Below, in pieces: positions 10,110-19,565 of a DNA stretch of 64,000 nt. The DNA comes from Geotalea toluenoxydans JCM 15764. GTDB lineage: Bacteria; Desulfobacterota; Desulfuromonadia; Geobacterales; Geobacteraceae. Location of the stretch: NCBI RefSeq assembly GCF_001311985.1, contig NZ_BBCJ01000012.1, positions 1 to 64,000 of the forward strand, read 5' to 3'. Each line of letters starts with the position of its first letter. The first letter of the stretch is position 1. Under the pieces are notes generated by a model. The model saw only the letters and a program-made list of their open reading frames with translations, was not told where the DNA came from and searched no databases. Position numbers and translations under genes: made by a program.

Positions 10110-13100
10110 ATGGCAGTTTCACGAAGACAATTCCTGCAGGGGGGCGCTCTGGCAGCGGCAGGGCTGACGCTTACCGGCAAGCCCGGGGAGGCAAGCGTCG
10201 ATGCGCCCCAGATGCGGACCAAGGGGCTGAAGAGTTCCACCACCATCTGCCCGTTCTGCGCCGTGGGCTGCGGCTGATCGTCCACACCAGGAACGGCAAG
10301 GTCGTCAACATCGAAGGGGATCCGGATCACCCAATCAACCATGGGGCGCTCTGTCCCAAGGGGGGCGCCCTGTTTCAGATCGCCAACAATGAGCGGCGTC
10401 TGCAGAAGGTCATGTACCGTGCCCCCCGTTCCGACAAATGGGAAGAAAAATCCTGGGACTGGGCACTGGAGCGGATCGCCAAAAACATGAAGGAAACCCG
10501 AGACAAGACCTTCAAGGCGACAGAGATCAACAAGAAGGACAATAAAGAGTATCTGGTGAACAGGACCGAGGGGCTTGCTTTTCTAGGTGGCGCAGGGTTA
10601 GACAACGAGGAATGCTACCTCTGGTCCAAGTTCGGCCGGGCCATGGGTGTGGCCAACCTGGAACACCAGGCCCGACTATGACACAGTGCTACAGTCGCCG
10701 GTCTGGCGGCTTCATTCGGTCGTGGTGCCATGACCAATCACTGGATTGACCTGAAGAACTCCGATGCAATACTGGCCATCGGCTGCAACCCGGCCGAGAA
10801 CCATCCCATCTCCTTCAAATGGATCGAGGAGTCACTGGATAACGGCGGCAAGCTGATCGCCGTAGATCCCCGTTTTACCCGGACCGCCTCAAAGGCGGAT
10901 ATCTATGCCCAGATCCGGCCGGGCACCGATATCGCCTTTCTCGGCGGGCTGATCAACTATGCCCTCAGCCATAACCTGATCCACCAGGAATACGTGCGGG
11001 AGTACACCAACGCCACCTTCATCGTCAACGACAAGTTCGATTTCGAACAGGGAATGTTCTGCGGCTTTGACGACACGGAGAAGAGCTATGATTTAAAGAT
11101 GCTTGCCTATGAGCTTGATGAGGCAGGTAATCCGAAGCAGGACCGCTCCATGCAGCATCCCCGCTCCGTTTTCCAGCTGATGCGGAAGCACTTCTCCCGT
11201 TACGATGTGGATACCGTCTGCGCCATCACCGGCACGAACAAGGAAGGCTACCTCAAAGTCGCCAACACCTTCTGCAGCACCGGTCGTGCCGATAAGGCCG
11301 GGACCATCCTTTATGCAATGGGCATCACCCAGTCCACCCATGGTACCCAGAACGTGCGTGCCATATCAATGCTGCAGATGCTCCTGGGCAACATCGGTAT
11401 CGCCGGCGGCGGCATCAATGCCCTGCGCGGCGAGAGCAACGTCCAGGGTTCCACCGATTACGGGCTCCTCTTCCACATCCTGCCGGGCTACCTGAAATCC
11501 CCGGAGTTCGACAACGTGGACCTGAAGACCTACCTGGAGAAATGGACCCCCAAAACCAAGGACAAGAAGAGCGCCAACTGGTGGGGCAACACCCCGAAAT
11601 ACACCGTCAGCCTCTTGAAGGCTGGTACGGTGACAACGCCACCAAGGACAATGACTTCTGCTACAGCTATCTCCCCAAGCGGAGCGGCAACTACTCCTAC
11701 ATGAAGCTCATGGAGAAGATGGGCAAGGGGGAACTGGAAGGGCTGGTCTGCATGGGCATGAACCCGGCCATGGGGGGACCCGACTCCACAAATGCCAGGG
11801 ATGCCCTGGGCAAACTGAAATGGCTGGTGACCGTGGACCTGTGGGAAACGGAGACCTCCATCTTCTGGAAGCGCCCCGGCGTTGACCCGAAGAAAATTGA
11901 TACTGAAGTATTCATGCTTCCTGCCGCCTCCAGCGTGGAAAAGGAAGGTTCCATCTCCAACTCCGGCCGCTGGGCCCAGTGGCGCTACAAGGCACAGGAG
12001 CCGGTAGGCGAATCCAGGAGCGACCTGCACATCATCCACGAGTTCTTCACCAGGGTCAGGGACCTCTACAAGAAAGAAGGGGGCGCCTTCCCCGAGCCGA
12101 TTACCAAGCTGGCCTGGAACTACGGCAGCGGCCATGAGCCCGATGTGCACCAGGTGGCCAAGGAGATCAACGGCTACTTCACGAAAGACATGACCATCAA
12201 GGACAAGGACAAGACCCTGGAGTTCAAGGCCGGGGACCAGGTCCCCATGTTCAAGTACCTGCAGGACGATGGTTCCACCGTCTCCGGCTGCTGGATCTAC
12301 TGCGGTTCCTATACCAAGGAGGGAAATCAGATGGCCCGCCGCGATGCCTGCGACCCCACCGGCCTCGGCCTCTTCCCCAAGTGGTCCTGGTGCTGGCCGG
12401 TCAACCGGCGCATCATCTACAACCGGGCCTCGGTCAATCCCGACGGTGTTCCCTTCAATCCCAAGCGGGCGGTCATTGCCTGGGACGGGCTGGAGAAGAA
12501 GTGGAAGGGGGATGTGCCCGACGGACCGTGGCCTCCCATGAACGACGACAAGGAGGGGAAGTACCCCTTCATCATGCTGGCCGAGGGGCATGCCCGCCTC
12601 TACGGCCTGGATCTGAAAGACGGTCCGTTCCCCGAGCACTACGAGCCGGTGGAGAGCCCGGCCAGGAACCTTTTGTCGCCGGTGCAGAACAACCCGGTGG
12701 TGAAACTGCCGAAGAACGTCTCCTCTGATCTGGCCAAGTTCCCTTATATCGGCACCACCTACCGGGTCACCGAGCACTGGCAGGCCGGGGCCATGACCCG
12801 CAACCTCCCCTGGCTGGTGGAACTGGTGCCCGATATGTTCGTCGAGCTTTCCGAGACCCTGGCCAAAGAGAAGGGAATCCACCAGGGGGACAAGGTGCGA
12901 ATCAGCACCGTGCGCGGCGCCATCGAAGCGACGGCGCTGGTGACGGCACGGCTCAAGCCATTCAATGTTGATGGAAAAATGATCGAGCAGGTGGGGATGC
13001 CTTGGCATTTCGGCTATGCCGGGCTGGCCAAGGGGGACAGCGGCAACGTTCTGACCCCGTCCGTTGGCTGCGCCAATACCAGCATTCCCGAGTTCAAGGC

Positions 13101-13140
13101 CTTCCTCTGCAATATCGAGAAAGGGGGTAAACGCTCATGA
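10110..13140 (+). CDS. fdnG: Formate dehydrogenase 1 alpha subunit, selenocysteine-containing
   Basis: About 1010 aa, close to E. coli FdnG. It is the periplasmic formate-oxidising subunit with a bis-MGD Mo/W centre and one [4Fe-4S] cluster. The twin-arginine signal 'SRRQFLQGG' is at residues 4-12. The cluster motif is 'CPFCAVGCG', followed by 'GDPDHP' and 'ALCPKG'. The in-frame UGA at 10679-10681 falls exactly at the active-site position in 'EHQAR-L-U-HSATVA', where E. coli has selenocysteine. One-base losses near 10274 and 11627 break the frame; both restore family sequence when corrected. The start ATG at 10110 follows GGGAG. It overlaps fdnH by four bases (ATGA). Expression probably depends on sigma-54. 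Confidence 0.93.
10679..10710 (+). promoter_or_regulatory. SECIS element with UGA selenocysteine codon of fdnG 1
   Basis: The UGA is followed after 12 bases by a six-pair hairpin (10694-10699 with 10705-10710) capped by the loop GGTCT. The same loop caps the E. coli fdn/fdh SECIS hairpins that recruit SelB. This supports recoding rather than termination. Confidence 0.82.
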
Positions 13141-13990
13141 GTGGCGAGACCAAGGACTTTAACAACAGCGGAGCGTTCCTCATCGACATGACCAAATGCA
13201 CCGGCTGCCGCGGCTGCCAGGTGGCCTGCAAGCAGTGGAATCAGCTGAAGGCGGAGAAAACAAGCTTCTTCAATGGTGAGGGGTATCAGAATCCCCCGGC
13301 CATGTCCGAACATACTTTTACCCGCATCAAGTTCCGCGACTACCAGAAAAACGGCCAGAACGAGTTCGCTTCTACAAGGAGATGTGCATGCACTGCAATG
13401 ACCCGGCATGCGCCTCCGTCTGTCCGGTCGGCGCCTTCAATAAAACCAAGGAAGGGCCGGTGGTGTACGACACCAAGCGCTGCATCGGTTGTCGCTTCTG
13501 TATGGTCGCCTGCCCCTTCGGCGTCCCCAAGTACGAGTGGAGCAAGGCTTTTCCTCTGGTGAAAAAATGCACCGGCTGCTACAGCAGGATCAGGGAAGGC
13601 CACAAGCCCGCCTGCGCCACCGCCTGTCCGTCTGCCATTACCTACGGGCCACGGGCTGACATGCTCAAGGAGGCGGAACGGCGCATTGCCGCCCGCCCGG
13701 AGCGTTATCTCAACAAAATCTATGGCAAGGAAGAGGCGGGTGGCACCAGTGTCATCTACCTGACCGCGCTCCCCTTCGACGAGCTCGGTTTCAAGCAGGT
13801 AACCAAACGGCCGCTTCCCTCCTACACCTGGCAGGCGCTGCGCCTGGTGCCGGGGGTTTTCCTCACCGTGGGCGGCTCCCTGTCGCTTCTTTCCTGGTTT
13901 ACCCACCGGAAAGAACGGCTGAAAAAGGAAGAAGAGCAGAGAACCCAAAGCAGGAAACAACTGGACCGGAATCAGGATGAAATATCTTAG
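13137..13990 (+). CDS. fdnH: Formate dehydrogenase 1 iron-sulfur (beta) subunit (one-base frameshift)
   Basis: About 284 aa after restoring a T lost near 13371. It relays electrons from FdnG to the membrane subunit through four [4Fe-4S] clusters. Cysteine groups are seen in 'CTGCRGCQVAC', 'CMHCNDPACASVC', 'CIGCRFCMVAC' and 'CTGCYSR…CATAC'. A C-terminal membrane helix ('ALRLVPGVFLTVGGSLSLL') anchors it on the periplasmic side, followed by a charged tail. Its start overlaps the fdnG stop. Confidence 0.92.
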
Positions 13991-13997
13991 TAAAAAG

Positions 13998-14103
13998 TTC
14001 CCTCCCCCTGGTGGACCCGCGGGGCCTAAAGGGAGGGTTAGGGAGAGGGGGGAAGCGGAAGATCTCACCCTCCCCCTTACCCCTTCCCATCAAGGGAGGG
14101 GGA
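13998..14103. repeat. Intergenic ccctc/gaggg repeat element, copy 1
   Basis: A G/C-block element with the core GGACCCGCGGGGCCTAAAGG, followed by a second inverted block, fills the gap between fdnH and the nrfD-type gene. A related copy lies on the other side of that gene at 15352. Confidence 0.75.
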
Positions 14104-14131
14104 ATCCTTATATGGCATTGGAGGACAATAA

Positions 14132-15330
14132 ATGACTGCTGCTAAACTGATCATAAATGAAATAAAGGGCTACCACCGCTTCCTCAAGTTCCTCATGGTG
14201 CTGGTTGGCCTCGGCGCCCTGGCGTCCCTGGCCCGCTTCATCTTCGGCCTGGGGGTCACCACCAACCTGAATGATACCTATCCCTGGGGGCTGTGGATCT
14301 CCTTCGACGTGGTCACGGCGGTGCCGCTGGCCGCCGGCGCCTTCACCCTGGGGGCCATCACCCATTGCTTTCACATCAAAAAACTGGAGCCGTTGGTGCG
14401 GCCCGCCATTGTCACCGGCTTCCTCGGCTACTCCCTGGTGAGCGTGGGACTGTTGCTGGATCTTGGGCAGCCCCAGCGCTGCTGGCACACCATGGTCTTC
14501 TGGAACCCCCATTCCCCAATGTTCGAAGTTTCCATGTGCATCATGGCTTACACCACGGTGCTTTTCCTGGAGTTCTTGTCGCCGGTCTGCGAGAAACTGG
14601 GCTATTACCTGCGCTGCGGGTGCTGAGGACCCTGGAGATGCCCCTGGTGGTGGCTGCAGCCGCCATCTCCACTTTGCACCAATCGTCCCTGGGGACCTTT
14701 TTCCTCATTGCCGTGGATAAGCTGCACAGCCTCTGGTATAACCCGCTCTTGCCGCTCTTGTTCTGGATCTCAGCCATTTTCAGCGGCCTGTCCATCATCA
14801 TCCTCGAAGCAACCATGACCCACAAGTGGCTGGGACAGGAGGACGAGTCAGAACTGCTGGAGACCCTGGCCAAGATCATCCCGTGGGTGATCGGCGTCTA
14901 CATCCTGGTCAAGGCCTATGCCCTGGTTTTTCTCAGCCAGGGCCCCTTCTTCGATAGGCCTGGCATGTTGGTCCTCTTTGCCGTGGAAGTTGTCATCGGC
15001 GTGTTCGTGCCGTTCTTCATGTTCCTGCAGCGCAAAGTCCGCAGCGACAACCGGCTCCGCGCCATCGCCGCCGGCCTTGTCATCTTCGGGCTGGTGGTCA
15101 ACCGCTTCAACGTCTCCATGTACGGCATGATCCACGAGGGCGCCGCCTACGTGCCGTCGCTCCTGGAGACCCTGGTGACGGTAGGCATCATTGCCGCGGA
15201 GATCCTCTTCTTTGTCCTCATCGCCAAGTACTTTCCCATCTTCGAGCACCATCCGGAGACGGTGGATTACTCCCTGCCGGACAAGTTCCGCAAGGTGGAG
15301 AAGCCTGGTTCAGTGGCGGTAGAAGCTTAA
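14132..15330 (+). CDS. NrfD/HybB-type quinone-reactive membrane subunit (one-base frameshift)
   Basis: About 399 aa after restoring one base near 14613. It is a polytopic membrane protein (about ten helices) of the NrfD/PsrC/HybB family, which exchanges electrons with the quinone pool without haem. Recognisable segments are 'NDTYPWGLWISFDV', 'LLLDLGQPQRCWH' and 'TLHQSSLGT'. It takes the place usually held by cytochrome b FdnI, which the second formate dehydrogenase cluster retains. It follows fdnH after a repeat-filled gap of 141 bp and is probably co-transcribed. I infer it is the quinone reductase partner of formate dehydrogenase 1. Confidence 0.88.
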
Positions 15331-15351
15331 GAACCAAAAGGAGCTGTGGTT

Positions 15352-15487
15352 TCAGTTCCCTCTCCATGAGGACCCACAGGGCCTAAAGGAGAGGGTCAGG
15401 GTGAGGGGGAAATGGTGGATGCATTGATATGGCTGTTCCCCTCATCCGGCCTTCGGCCACCTTCTCCCCCAGGGAGAAGGCTATGGG
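15352..15487. repeat. Intergenic ccctc/gaggg repeat element, copy 2
   Basis: It shares the core GGACCCACAGGGCCTAAAGG with the element at 13998, followed by 'CTCATCCGGCCTTCGGCCACC' type palindromic sequence. Together they flank the nrfD-type gene. Confidence 0.7.
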
Positions 15488-15532
15488 GGGGATTGATATT
15501 GCCGTTGACTTCACTCTCTAAACAGGATCGTC

Positions 15533-16195
15533 ATGCATCTCAGCAACTTTAGGACCCAGAGTACCAACGTCACCGGCGTCATCCTCGCCGGTGGCGCCTC
15601 CAGCCGTATGGGGAGCAACAAGGCCCTCCTCCCTTACCGGGGAGGGCGTTTCATCGAGGCGATCCATCGCCAGCTGACGGCGATCTTCCCCGAGGTCATC
15701 GTTGTTACCAACACACCGGAGCAGTACCGGTTTCTCCCCTGCCGCACGGTGGGAGATATCTTCCCCGGCATGGGGGCGCTGGCCGGCATCCATGCCGGGC
15801 TCTTCCACAGCACCACCCCGGCCATCTTCGCCGTCGCCTGCGACATGCCCTACCTGGATGACGAGCTGATACGCTACCTTGCCGGGCGCTATAATCCAGC
15901 CGGTGTGGTGATTCCCGAAAGCGACGGCGGCCTTGAACCGCTCCATGCGGTATATGGGCGCGGCTGCCTGGATGCCATGGAGAAGAGCCTGGCAGCAGGG
16001 AAGAAGCGGGTGGTTTCCTTTTTCGATGCGGTTCCCGTGGAGGTCGTGCCGGCCGATCTGGTGGCCTGTTTCGACGGAGGGTTCAACTCTTTCCGCAACA
16101 TCAATACCCCCGCCGACTACTTCAGTCTGCGCGGGGAGCATACGGTCGTCCACAGCAGTAACAACAGCAGCGCCATAAGCAAAAGGAGAGAGTAA
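15533..16195 (+). CDS. mobA: Molybdenum cofactor guanylyltransferase, copy 1
   Basis: 220 aa, normal MobA length. It transfers GMP from GTP to molybdopterin to make the guanine dinucleotide cofactor required by formate dehydrogenase. The nucleotide-binding motif 'LAGGASSRMGSNKALLPY' is at residues 18-35, and 'ACDMPYLDDELI' carries the metal-binding Asp. 'SFRNINTPADY' is the typical C-terminal motif. It shares its stop codon base with the tatA start (TAATG). A second, similar mobA lies in the other formate dehydrogenase cluster. The ribosome site is weak. Confidence 0.93.
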   Translation: MHLSNFRTQSTNVTGVILAGGASSRMGSNKALLPYRGGRFIEAIHRQLTAIFPEVIVVTNTPEQYRFLPCRTVGDIFPGMGALAGIHAGLFHSTTPAIFAVACDMPYLDDELIRYLAGRYNPAGVVIPESDGGLEPLHAVYGRGCLDAMEKSLAAGKKRVVSFFDAVPVEVVPADLVACFDGGFNSFRNINTPADYFSLRGEHTVVHSSNNSSAISKRRE

Positions 16196-16359
16196 TGTTC
16201 GGATTCGGCATGCCCGAAGTCATTATCATCGGCATAATCGCCCTGGTGGTGGTTGGCCCGTCGAAACTGCCCCAGTTGGGCCAGGCCCTGGGGAGCAGTA
16301 TCAGGAACTTTAAGAAAGCCAGCCAGGGCGAGGATATGGCGAAGATCGAGAAGGAGTAG
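16195..16359 (+). CDS. tatA: Twin-arginine translocase subunit TatA/E (54 aa)
   Basis: A short gene, 'MFGFGMPEVIIIGIIALVVV' then 'GPSKLPQLGQALGSSIRNFK'. This is the TatA pattern: one N-terminal membrane helix, the 'FG.P' hinge and an amphipathic helix with 'LGxxLGxxIRxFK'. TatA oligomers form the channel for folded Tat substrates. Its stop-start overlap with mobA places it in the formate dehydrogenase operon, whose FdnG carries a Tat signal. At 54 aa it is at the short end of the family. Confidence 0.93.
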   Translation: MFGFGMPEVIIIGIIALVVVGPSKLPQLGQALGSSIRNFKKASQGEDMAKIEKE

Positions 16360-16653
16360 GGGGGAGGGGAGGTCATTTTCGCCGCTGAGCCGTTTGGGAA
16401 TGCAAATTTGCTATTCCTTTTGCCAAGTTACAGTGTTTATTAATGTATTGGCGGGGCGGAATGACAAGGCTTCTTATAAACATCTGGGTGTCACCCTTTT
16501 GGTATCGAATTTAATGGCCGAAAGGTCTCTTGTTACAGGGCCTGTCCATAATTAAACTTAACTTGTATTCTTTGCGATCTTTGCTCTCATCTGAGAGATA
16601 AAGCAGGCTGGAGTGGCTGTAAGGCGAGTATTACAGGGAAAAAGGAGGTAATT

Positions 16654-17226
16654 ATGGCAGGAAAGAACACGGCAGTTTATGGGATCTACACCAATAGGGC
16701 GGATGCGGAAGATTGTCTGGACGCATTGCGTGATGCAGGGTTCAGAAGCACGGATATTTCGGTTCTCCTACCTGAAAATGTGGGATCGAAGGATTTTGCC
16801 CATGAGAAGCACACCAAGGCTCCGGAGGGTACGGCAGCCGGGGCCGGGACAGGCGCAGCAATAGGTGGCGCTTTGGGGTGGCTTACCGGCATAGGAGCGC
16901 TGGCCATACCCGGCATTGGACCATTCCTCGCGGCCGGGCCGATTGTTGCCCTTCTGGCCGGAGTGGGGGTAGGCGGAGTGGTAGGGGGCATAGCAGGTGC
17001 ACTGGTGGGAATGGGAATTCCCGAATATGAGGCTAAGCGTTATGAAGGCCGCGTAAAGGAAGGGGGAATACTCATGTCGGTCCATTCCGACAATTCGGAA
17101 TGGACCGACCGGGCAAAGGAGATCCTGGCGCGTACCGGTGCCCGTGATGTCTCATCCCACGGGGAAGCCAAAGCGGATTTCGCCAAGAGCGACAAACCCG
17201 AATTCCGGGGCGGATCGCAGGTATAA
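16654..17226 (+). CDS. Glycine-zipper stress-type protein
   Basis: 190 aa. The N-terminal domain ('AVYGIYTNRADAEDCLDALRDAGF…DISVLLPE') resembles the general stress protein 17M/YflT fold. It is followed by a long Gly/Ala-rich hydrophobic stretch (about residues 65-125, repeated GxxxG) that could form a membrane glycine zipper, and a C-terminal 'GGILMSVHSD…AKEILARTGARDV' segment that repeats the first domain's pattern. Such proteins are often stress-induced; the molecular role is unknown. It has a strong ribosome site (AAAGGAGG) and stands alone before a hairpin terminator. Confidence 0.7.
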   Translation: MAGKNTAVYGIYTNRADAEDCLDALRDAGFRSTDISVLLPENVGSKDFAHEKHTKAPEGTAAGAGTGAAIGGALGWLTGIGALAIPGIGPFLAAGPIVALLAGVGVGGVVGGIAGALVGMGIPEYEAKRYEGRVKEGGILMSVHSDNSEWTDRAKEILARTGARDVSSHGEAKADFAKSDKPEFRGGSQV

Positions 17227-17248
17227 GGTTACAGCTTCGATTTTTATT

Positions 17249-17281
17249 ACAGGGGCAGGGCTGGTCATAGCCTGCCCCTGT
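17249..17281 (+). terminator. Hairpin terminator after the stress protein
   Basis: A perfect 11-bp stem (17249-17259 with 17271-17281) lies 23 bp after the stop codon. There is no clear T run, so efficiency is uncertain. Confidence 0.6.
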
Positions 17282-17369
17282 AGCCATTTAATCAACATAT
17301 TCCCTTAGCCTCCCAAGAAGAATTGTACTCCATAGCAGATTAGGAGGGTTGAGTCTTCCCTATGATTTG

Positions 17370-17414
17370 TCAACTACATTGCAAATTTGCATTGTATTAT
17401 TGCAATGTAGTTGA
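17370..17414. promoter_or_regulatory. 15-bp perfect inverted repeat before the DUF4143 ATPase
   Basis: TCAACTACATTGCAA (17370-17384) and its exact reverse complement (17400-17414) flank 15 bp of AT-rich sequence containing a further TTGCATT. It ends 12 bp before the ATPase start codon, so it overlaps the expected promoter or leader. It could be an operator or an RNA hairpin. Confidence 0.6.
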
Positions 17415-17426
17415 TATAAATACGTC

Positions 17427-18705
17427 ATGGACAGCATCAAACGATCAATAACCGACACCATAATCACCCGTCTGAACCATGAGCAGGTTGTGGCCCTGAC
17501 CGGTGCGCGTCAGACAGGCAAGACCACGCTTTGCGAAATGCAGCTCCCAGAACGGCTTGACCTTTCGTTTACCTACATCTCCTTCGACGATCCCGACGAA
17601 CGGCTTCGTTTTCAGCGCTCGGCCGTGCAGATCCTGGAAAGCATTACGACACCGCTGGTGGTGCTTGACGAGGTGCAGAAAATCCCGCAATTGTTCGACC
17701 CGCTGAAGCTGGTGGTAGACCGGGAACGGAAAAAACCTGCCAACGCACGGAAACGCTTCGTTTTGACCGGATCGTCGCAATTGCTGATGATGAAGAACAT
17801 TCGCGAGACCCTGGCCGGTCGGGTGGCGCTCTGCCAGATGTACCCGTTTTCCCTCTTTGAACTGACCGGTGGCGGCGAATCACCGCTTCTCTCCCGAATA
17901 TGGCAGGATCAGGCGATTTCACCACAGGACGCCGGGCGGCTCTCCCTGGTTTCACCTCAACAATTGCGTACCCTGCGTGGGATGCGGGACGAACATCAAC
18001 GATGGGGCGGCTATCCGCCAGTGTGGCAGCGCACGGGAGAAACGGAGCGGTTGAACTGGCTCAAGGACTATCGCAAAACATACCTGGAGCGGGATATTGC
18101 CGATGTGGGGCAGGTGGCGAACATCGATACCTTTGCCCTGGCGCAGAAGCTGTTATGCAGCCGCACCGCAAATCTGTTTTCAATCAGCGAAGTGTCGCGG
18201 GATCTGGGAGTGGCGGTCAATACCATCAAGCGCTATCTGGAACTGCTGACCATGTCGTTTCAGTGCGTTCTGCTCCCCCCTTGGCATGAAAACGTCAGCA
18301 AACGGCTGGTCAAGAGTCCGAAACTCTTCTTCCGGACGTGGGGTTGAACAGGGCCATTGTTGGGGAGCTTTCCATCAGTCGCGGCGCAGCCTACGAAAGC
18401 TGGCTTTGCACCGAACTTTTGAAGTGGAAGCAGCTCCAGCCGGTGGAGCCGGAGCTGTATTTCTACCGCACAGCCGCTGGACTGGAGGTGGATTTTCTTC
18501 TGGCGAGTGAGCACGGAATTATCCCCATCGAGACCAAATCATCGGAACGGGTGACCGCAGCAGACGGCAGAAGCGTGGAGACGTTCATGCGGAACATCGG
18601 GATGCGGCCAAAGTAGGGTTGGTGGTCTATCCGGGAGATGAGGTTGTCGAATTGCGCCGGAATGTCTGGGGGGTGCCGGACTGGTATCTGCTGGGGGCGC
18701 TGTAA
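17427..18705 (+). CDS. AAA ATPase with DUF4143 domain (two frameshifts)
   Basis: About 426 aa once single bases lost near 18334 and 18592 are restored. The N-terminal AAA_14 domain has Walker A 'GARQTGKTT' near residue 27, Walker B 'PLVVLDEVQK' and the sensor 'FVLTGSSQ'. The C-terminal DUF4143 domain has a winged-helix-like segment ('SISEVSRDLGVAVNTIKRYLELL') and a nuclease-fold-like end ('YFYRTAAGLEVDFLL…IPIETKSSE') that resembles the D-ExK core. The family is common, patchily distributed and often horizontally acquired; its function is unsettled. It is isolated here, next to a toxin-antitoxin relic, and preceded by a striking inverted repeat. Confidence 0.85.
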
Positions 18706-18964
18706 CTATTGCCGTTGGCAGAGCCAGGATATGACGATGCAGGAGACAATTGCGAGGTATTTCGGCAAGAGATGCTGTAGGGGGTTGTGACGCGACAACA
18801 GGACTCGGATCAGCCGGTGTTTCCATCGCTGTACGTAGAGGCGAGGAGTTGATGAAAAGAGATCCATCACTGCGGGAACGGATTGTTCTGCCAGATTAGC
18901 AAGATAGCAAGGGAATTATTAGGGGGCACGTTTTCAAATCACAAATTTGGAATTTGGAGACGCG
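18706..18964. other. Gene-poor stretch with probable gene debris
   Basis: No open frame resembles a known protein. A short start-like 'MKRDPSLRERIVLPD' closed by a stop at about 18898 may be debris. The composition is mixed. A 17-bp direct duplication (GACCCTTCTTCTTTTCC) lies at the end of this stretch around 18964-18998, just before the toxin remnant. Confidence 0.5.
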
Positions 18965-19075
18965 ACCCTTCTTCTTTTCCCGACCCTTCTTCTTTTCCTT
19001 CTGTATGTGAAATTCACAGCCGACACCATAACCGAGTTCCTGCTGCTGTCGTTCAAGGAGAAGAACCATGAATAA
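18965..19075 (+). pseudogene. C-terminal remnant of an MqsR-type toxin
   Basis: The frame ending at the TAA at 19073-19075 reads 'LYVKFTADTITEFLLLSFKEK' (split here by function, about 24 aa). This parallels the C-terminus of E. coli MqsR ('VYLKITV…VLIVSFKEK'). It overlaps the antitoxin start by eight bases, as in mqsRA operons. Upstream sequence, including a tandem duplication, does not code for the rest of an MqsR, so the toxin appears truncated. MqsR is a ribosome-independent mRNA interferase; this stump should be inactive. Confidence 0.6.
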
Positions 19076-19481
19076 TCCCGTCTGCCCGGAAACGGGTGCG
19101 CCAATGTATCGCGGGGTACGTCCAATGACTCTTACCTACAAAGGCGAGAGCCTCACTTTCGATATGCCTGGCTGGTACTGTGATCAATCGGAGGAGAGTA
19201 TACATACCGGTGAGGATATGAAAATTTCCGATCGGAAGTTGAATCTCCTCAAAGCCAGAAGTGAAAAATTGCTGGAGCCGGATGAAATTCGCCGTGTCCG
19301 CAAGAAGCTTCATCTTTCCCAGGAAGAGGCCGGTCTCTTAATAGGCGGCGGCCCAAGGGCTTTCCAGAAATATGAAAGCGGTGATTTACTGCCCAGTCGG
19401 GCGATAAGCAGTGCCCTGGTATTGCTGGATCATGACCCGGCAGCATTGTCGGTGCTTAAGGCACACCGAAAAGCAGCCTAA
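19068..19481 (+). CDS. mqsA: MqsA/YgiT-family antitoxin
   Basis: 137 aa. The N-terminal zinc-finger-like domain ('CPETGAPMYRG…MPGWYCDQSEE') leads into a C-terminal XRE helix-turn-helix ('RKKLHLSQEEAGLLIGGGPRAFQKYESG'). MqsA neutralises MqsR and represses its operon. The usual zinc ligands are two Cys-x-x-Cys pairs; here each pair keeps only its first Cys (CPET and YCDQ), so metal binding is probably lost. This fits an antitoxin orphaned from its toxin. The start ATG overlaps the toxin remnant. Confidence 0.8.
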   Translation: MNNPVCPETGAPMYRGVRPMTLTYKGESLTFDMPGWYCDQSEESIHTGEDMKISDRKLNLLKARSEKLLEPDEIRRVRKKLHLSQEEAGLLIGGGPRAFQKYESGDLLPSRAISSALVLLDHDPAALSVLKAHRKAA

Positions 19482-19565
19482 ATAATGACTTTCGGGGGAA
19501 ACCAGTTCAGTTCTCTATTCTCTCCGATTTGCTTGGGGCAAAGGCGTGGGCATTTCTCGCCGCCC

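Noticed and set aside
10679-10681. Nonsense mutation in fdnG 1
   Set aside because: The codon is UGA at the known selenocysteine position and is followed by a SECIS hairpin with the GGTCT loop; the second copy has UGA at the same place.
11530-13008. Long minus-strand reading frame opposite fdnG 1 (492 codons)
   Set aside because: It is the shadow of a GC-rich gene: no family sequence, no ribosome site, and the plus frame is clearly formate dehydrogenase. The same applies to the frames opposite fdnG 2, the symporter and nspC.
18338-18616. Separate small gene after the DUF4143 ATPase
   Set aside because: It is the continuation of the ATPase C-terminal domain after a one-base loss; joined frames give a normal-length protein.
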